From Cytidiella melzeri (Eukaryota; Basidiomycota; Agaricomycetes; Polyporales; Irpicaceae): 32,438 nucleotides of DNA. Below the pieces are notes generated by a model. That model did no database searches and was not told the DNA's origin. It saw only the letters and a list, made by a program, of their open reading frames with translations. The stretch lies in contig JABYQR010000452.1 in the NCBI GenBank assembly GCA_022592445.1, forward strand, positions 1 through 32,438, read 5' to 3'. This document shows, piece after piece, positions 29,017 through 32,438 of the stretch (positions within the stretch are counted from its first letter, which is position 1; every line of letters starts with the position of its first letter). The position numbers were made by a program, and so were the translations under genes.

Positions 29017-29757
29017 TGTTAAGACCAACTATCATCAAGGGACAAGTTGTCAAGTCAGAACCCCTTGGTGTAGCTATACTCAAGGTCTGATGATGGTCTA
29101 GGCCGCGCGGTCGCTGTCAAGCACGGTGGCAGACAGATGATGGTTCGATAGAAGGAATATTGATACAAAGTGGATAGACTGAGGTTACAGCCCCATGTCT
29201 AACGACTATTTATACATGTTGACCTAACTACTTTTGGACCAGTCCGAGGTAGTGGTAGCAAATCGGAGGAACAGAAAGGAAGAACAATACACAGAGAACA
29301 GCCACTACTCTGGAAAGCCAATGAGAGAAAAGACCGTCAAGGTGCGGAAACAAGGAACAATAGAAAGGTGAAACATGAGGCAAAGATCAATAGAGAAGGG
29401 GTTGAACCCAAAACAGGAGATAGACGGAGTTGGATCCGAAACAGGGGATAGATGGGATTGGACCCGAAACAGGGGATAGACAGGGTTGGACCTAATGGAG
29501 TGGTAACGGAGGTATGGAAAGGCCGAGGGTTGCACCAAGGCAATGGTAACCAATCAGAGTTAAGTCCAAGGTTTGAATGGACATAAGGACACAACTGATG
29601 ACATAATAGTCCGTGTTGAACGGAGGCGAGGTGGGTTAGGGGATGATGGAGGAAGGACGAGTTGGATTGTCAAGGCAATGGTAAAGAAGATAGCTAGTTA
29701 TCAAGATAGTCGAAGAAGTAAAGAAAAAATAATAGGGTGTGAAGACCATTCGTAACA
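29017..29757 (-). mobile_element. 3' LTR of a Ty3/Gypsy element
   Basis: On the minus strand it starts TGTTACGAATGG three bases after a polypurine tract (AAAGAGGAGG), has a TATA segment TGTATAAATAG (29206-29216) about 540 bp in, and could end at ...CTTAACA (29017). TG...CA ends, a TATA and the preceding polypurine tract define it as the 3' LTR of the element whose coding region lies at 29769-32438. The 5' LTR is outside the window, so the right end of the LTR is inferred. Confidence 0.7.
29402..29498. repeat. 28-bp tandem repeats inside the LTR U3
   Basis: Units start at 29402, 29430, 29458 and (partial) 29486, each of the type TTGGACCCGAAACAGGGGATAGA, with exactly 28-bp spacing. They lie upstream of the LTR TATA on the minus strand, where enhancer repeats are usual. 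Confidence 0.75.
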
Positions 29758-29760
29758 TTA

Positions 29761-29770
29761 CCTCCTCTTT
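29761..29770 (-). other. Polypurine tract
   Basis: Minus-strand AAAGAGGAGG ends three bases before the LTR's TGTTACG. This is the expected plus-strand primer of an LTR retrotransposon. The stop codon of the preceding ORF (TAA at 29769-29771) overlaps its start. Confidence 0.75.
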
Positions 29771-30674
29771 AAGACTCGTTGTTTGCGAGTGTTGCATCGT
29801 CGTCACTGAGTGGAGTCAGAGGTGAAGGAGGAGACTCCGGTGTGGTATCATTGTCTTCAACGAGGGCAGGCACTGTCCTCAGTCTGGTCAATGGAGCATT
29901 GGCAGGAGTGGGAGCTGGTGGTCTTGGAGGTGGTGTGGGAGTAGGGGGAGTCATACTACGTTGTTGACGAGGGCGTTCTACCTGCGGCTCATTCTTGGTT
30001 CTGGATCGAGCGAGAGGAGGGCGTGGGACTCGGTAGTAATGAGTGTTGGCCCGGGCATTGATAGATGCTGCCTCGCGCCGTATGACTGTAGTGCGAAGAC
30101 AAAGATCCCAATCCCTTCGAAGTTGCTCCAGTCGTGCCAGCCATTCCCATAAGATGAGATCGAAGCAAGACCGCGGTACTCGTTGGTCCTGTGAGGCGAC
30201 GAGCTGTTGAACCATTTGTTCAGTGGCAGCTAACTCAAGAGGGAGACGTGCAGTGGGGATAGTCCTAGCACGGAGAAATTCTCGATCTCGTACTGCCCGT
30301 AGCCATGGCCCTTCACAGTCCAGTTCATCTGCTCGGTTGCCAAAGACAGGAGGAAGTTGTCGACGGAAGACCATGAGAAACATCTGGGTGCTACCCTGAA
30401 TGGTAGCATTGGCCCAGTCAGGTCGATCTCTGGGCATGGTGGTGTATTCAACAATTGGCGAGGGTGTAAACGTGCGAGCGTGGTTGATGGGGTCAGGAAT
30501 GTCAAACCATTGGTCAATAAAGCCATCGTGGTCGGGGTGCTCCCAGACGAGCCGCAAATGCGCCATTCGACAGAAGGCCCTACGACATCTGGGACTCCAA
30601 TACGTACGGTTCCGTGTGAAGTCTCCTGTGTTGATCTGGATGGTGTAGACCTCGTCATCTTCATACGCCTCCAT
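29769..30674 (-). CDS. Extra 3' ORF of the Gypsy element, 301 aa, unknown
   Basis: It begins MEAYEDDEVYTIQINTGDFT and has a folded-looking first 220 residues (CRRAFCRMAHLRLVWEHPDH; LPLELAATEQMVQQLVASQD; WEWLARLEQLRRDWDLCLR, a probable helix). A Pro-rich tail (PPTPTPPPRPPAPTPANAP) and an acidic end (LSDDDATLANNES) follow. The TAA overlaps the polypurine tract, so this is element-encoded sequence and not a neighbouring gene. The same frame is open upstream to 30962 except for one TGA (30681-30683). No family is recognised; it is not gag, protease, RT or integrase. Confidence 0.65.
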   Translation of the reverse strand: MEAYEDDEVYTIQINTGDFTRNRTYWSPRCRRAFCRMAHLRLVWEHPDHDGFIDQWFDIPDPINHARTFTPSPIVEYTTMPRDRPDWANATIQGSTQMFLMVFRRQLPPVFGNRADELDCEGPWLRAVRDREFLRARTIPTARLPLELAATEQMVQQLVASQDQRVPRSCFDLILWEWLARLEQLRRDWDLCLRTTVIRREAASINARANTHYYRVPRPPLARSRTKNEPQVERPRQQRSMTPPTPTPPPRPPAPTPANAPLTRLRTVPALVEDNDTTPESPPSPLTPLSDDDATLANNES

Positions 30675-30680
30675 GACATG

Positions 30681-30962
30681 TCAAAATAACTCCATGATGA
30701 CTGCCATAGATGAGAATAAAAGGTTGGGGAAATGTGCAGCACTACCAGGTGCATCATCGGCGGTAGGAGAACTGTTGAAAGTGGAAAGGCGAGCATAGTT
30801 GTAAAGAAAATGAATGAAGGCACTGCCGTGGCCAAAAGAGAAGTTGGGGTATGAAAGAAAAGGGGTTTGGAAAGACATAGGAAAGGATGGATCAATCAGA
30901 TGGTATAGGAAGGGTGTAGTTTTTTGGCCAACGATTGACAGTTCGTTGGAAGTGGTACTCAA
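30681..30962 (-). CDS. Extra 3' ORF of the Gypsy element (about 90 codons, in frame with the 301-aa ORF)
   Basis: The frame reads LIDPSFPMSFQTPFLSYPNF and SAFIHFLYNYARLSTF, then NLLFSSMAVIMELF and a TGA. Two sense codons later the ATG of the 301-aa ORF follows in the same frame. It overlaps the end of the membrane-protein ORF at 30892-31299 in a different frame. It could be the N-terminal part of the 301-aa protein, separated by a nonsense or readthrough codon. Confidence 0.4.
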   Translation of the reverse strand: MSTTSNELSIVGQKTTPFLYHLIDPSFPMSFQTPFLSYPNFSFGHGSAFIHFLYNYARLSTFNSSPTADDAPGSAAHFPNLLFSSMAVIMELF

Positions 30963-31299
30963 TTAGGGTGTCCTGTTGGTGGGGGTCAAGGGAGGCCCAG
31001 AACGAGTTTATATGATGTTGCTCGTGATCCCGATTGATCTGGTCCAACTGATCACGGTTTTCCACAAACAACGTTATGGTGTCACGAGAAAACTCGGTTG
31101 TGACTCGGGTATATTGGAAGGCCAAGACGGGGAGAGAAAAAACAATGGCAAAGGCAAAATAGATTGGCAGCTGGGCCGGAATGCCCTGCCAGCCAAGGAA
31201 GAACGCAGGAACAAGGAAGGAGAACAGGGCGAGGAAAAAGGCAAGGTAAAAGAACATGTTTAGTCCCAACTTGGAATGTGGGAGCCGGCGTTGGAACAA
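30892..31299 (-). CDS. Extra 3' ORF of the Gypsy element: membrane protein
   Basis: The frame contains two clear hydrophobic segments, MFFYLAFFLALFSFLVPAFF and IYFAFAIVFSLPVLAF. A polar, helix-prone segment (SRDTITLFVENRDQLDQINR) and YHFQRTVNRWPKNYTLPIPS follow, then TGA. No ATG opens it, but the upstream ORF 31304-31444 runs into it with a one-base shift, so the two may be one three-helix protein. Its position after integrase and chromodomain is that of an env-like or accessory ORF. Confidence 0.5.
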   Translation of the reverse strand: MFQRRLPHSKLGLNMFFYLAFFLALFSFLVPAFFLGWQGIPAQLPIYFAFAIVFSLPVLAFQYTRVTTEFSRDTITLFVENRDQLDQINRDHEQHHINSFWASLDPHQQDTLIEYHFQRTVNRWPKNYTLPIPSD

Positions 31300-31303
31300 T
31301 CCT

Positions 31304-31444
31304 TTATGTAGTGAGAACTATGTTGAGCGTTCTCTGTTGGTCGGGGAGAACGACAGTGACGTGGTAGTAGATGATGAGGATGGAGAATACGAGGGTAGCA
31401 GATGCAGCAATAGCAAGGGCAGTAATGTCAGCGGCTGTGCTCAT
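31304..31444 (-). CDS. Short membrane ORF overlapping the pol stop by ATGA
   Basis: The ATG (31442-31444) overlaps the pol TGA (31441-31443) as ATGA. The 46-aa product MSTAADITALAIAASATLVF continues SILIIYYHVTVVL, a single transmembrane helix, and stops at 31304-31306. It probably forms the N-terminus of the membrane protein at 30892-31299, with a shift between them. Confidence 0.5.
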   Translation of the reverse strand: MSTAADITALAIAASATLVFSILIIYYHVTVVLPDQQRTLNIVLTT

Positions 31445-32438
31445 GCTTGATTTCTTCGCTTTGTTTTCCACAAAACTCGGTCCTTATATACTGCACTAGG
31501 GTATTTCTTATGAAACTCCGCTATAGCTTCTGTGGCGTTCTCCATATCTTGAGGTCGAGTCCATGAGTTCTCCGAGTCTCCATACCCAGTCCACTTTACC
31601 AAGTATTCGAGTTTCCCTTGCCTGTTATGTCGACTATGGAGTATTGCCTCAACTTTGTATTCTTCTTCATCATTGATGATTTCTGGGGGTGGTTCGGTGT
31701 ATGCTGGTCCGTACTCCGGTGTTTCTATAAACGGGGTGAGAAGTCCGCATGGAACACAGGGTGGATCTTCCAGTCCGATGGTAGTCGGAGTTTGTAGGTG
31801 ATTGGTCCCAGTACTTTGGTTATTTCGAATGGTCCATGACGTTTGGGTGCAAGTTTAGCCGAGGGCCTTGTGGTAGTAATGTTCTTTCCTTCCAGCCAGA
31901 CTTTCTGACCCACTGTGTATGGCTGAAACCCTCGTTTGTTGCGTGACATGCGTACTGCTTCTGCTGCCATGCGGCTGCTGGCATGTAGCTCATCCCGGAT
32001 CTGGACCATCTGATGGATGCGCTCGGTGATAGAGGGAATGTTGGAATGTGGATTGATGACATCCACTACTCTGGGTTCGTATCCTAGTAGTGCTTTGAAT
32101 GGGGAATGTCGAATTGCCGAGTGATATCGGATGTTGTGTGCAAACTCGGCAGTAGTAAGAAGTCTAGCCCAATCAGTTTGGCGGTAATCGCAGAAGGCTC
32201 GAAGATACTGTTCTAATTCCTGATTGACACGTTCCGTTTCGCCATCTGTCTCGGGGTGATATGCTGTGCTGATATTCTGTTGGATGCCCAACTTAGAGCA
32301 GAGTTCTCTCTGGAATTGGCAGCAAACTGGGGTCCTCGGTCAGATATGACTTTCTCCGGTAGGCCAAAGCGTCGCCACACGTTGTGCATGTATAGTTCAG
32401 CCGTTACTTCGGCCGAGGTGTTGGTGGTGCACGGAACA
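31441..32438 (-). CDS. Ty3/Gypsy pol, 3' part: integrase core C-terminus and chromodomain, runs off the right edge
   Basis: Visible in order: the integrase strand with TAELYMHNVWRRFGLPEKVI and SDRGPQFAA (second catalytic Asp), then GIQQNISTAYHPETDGETER (catalytic Glu), WARLLTTAEFAHNIRYHSAI, RHGPFEITKVLGPITYKL and HPVFHAD. These belong to the integrase core and its GPY/F-type C-terminal module. The tail EEEYKVEAILHSRHNRQGKL, EYLVKWTGYGDSENSWTR and EAIAEFHKKYP is a chromodomain, which in chromoviruses targets integration to marked chromatin. The frame is interrupted by one missing base near 32318 (before QFQRELCSKL) and one near 31741 (before LLTPFIETPEYG). RT and RNase H lie beyond the window edge. 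The stop overlaps the next ORF. Confidence 0.85.

Overview
The window looks like a transposon-dense stretch of a basidiomycete nuclear genome, most likely an Agaricomycete mushroom. The evidence is: genes packed with canonical 47-70 nt GT-AG introns; a chromodomain Ty3/Gypsy retroelement; a Helitron N-terminal region, hAT and gag debris of types common in mushrooms; and a large Tet-like 2OG-Fe(II) dioxygenase gene of a family expanded in Agaricomycetes. No species can be named from sequence alone.

Layout. 1-1.3 kb: edge of an unidentified minus-strand gene or element and an LTR-like fragment. 1.3-5.3 kb: decayed repeat A, a broken hAT transposase C-terminus, a long palindrome, a 12-bp minisatellite and two copies of repeat C. 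5.3-7.4 kb: two LTR-like copies in inverted orientation around a broken gag. 7.6-13.1 kb: more copies of repeats A and C, a solo LTR (family B), a second gag scrap and low-confidence ORFs. 13.5-15.1 kb: a truncated Helitron protein.

15.3-25.7 kb is the genic core. It holds three intron-rich genes. A 16-17 exon minus-strand gene encodes an unknown nuclear-type protein of about 704 aa; its first ten introns are all in phase 2. A plus-strand gene of six exons (19408-20448) encodes an intact unknown 262-aa protein. A minus-strand gene (about 20540-25729) encodes a very large Tet-like dioxygenase with a visible HxD...H...R core, carrying a one-base frameshift inside that core. The first two genes are divergent across a block of degenerate tandem repeats; the second and third are convergent, 91 bp apart. 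The two unknown proteins share a short C-terminal motif pattern that could be a small beta-barrel (OB-like) domain. The cassette could be a DNA-modification module, mobile or captured, but no transposase of its own is visible. Family-B solo LTRs in opposite orientation bracket the Helitron plus the cassette.

25.7-29 kb: family-B LTR, a dispersed 125-bp repeat, a 173-bp tandem duplication, a strong hairpin and a small acidic ORF. 29.0-32.4 kb: the 3' half of a minus-strand Ty3/Gypsy element (integrase, chromodomain, extra downstream ORFs including a transmembrane protein, polypurine tract, LTR). It runs off the right edge. The pol stop and the first downstream start overlap as ATGA, and the last ORF stops exactly at the polypurine tract. 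Isolated one-base indels recur in otherwise well-preserved frames, so either recent decay or assembly error must be considered throughout.
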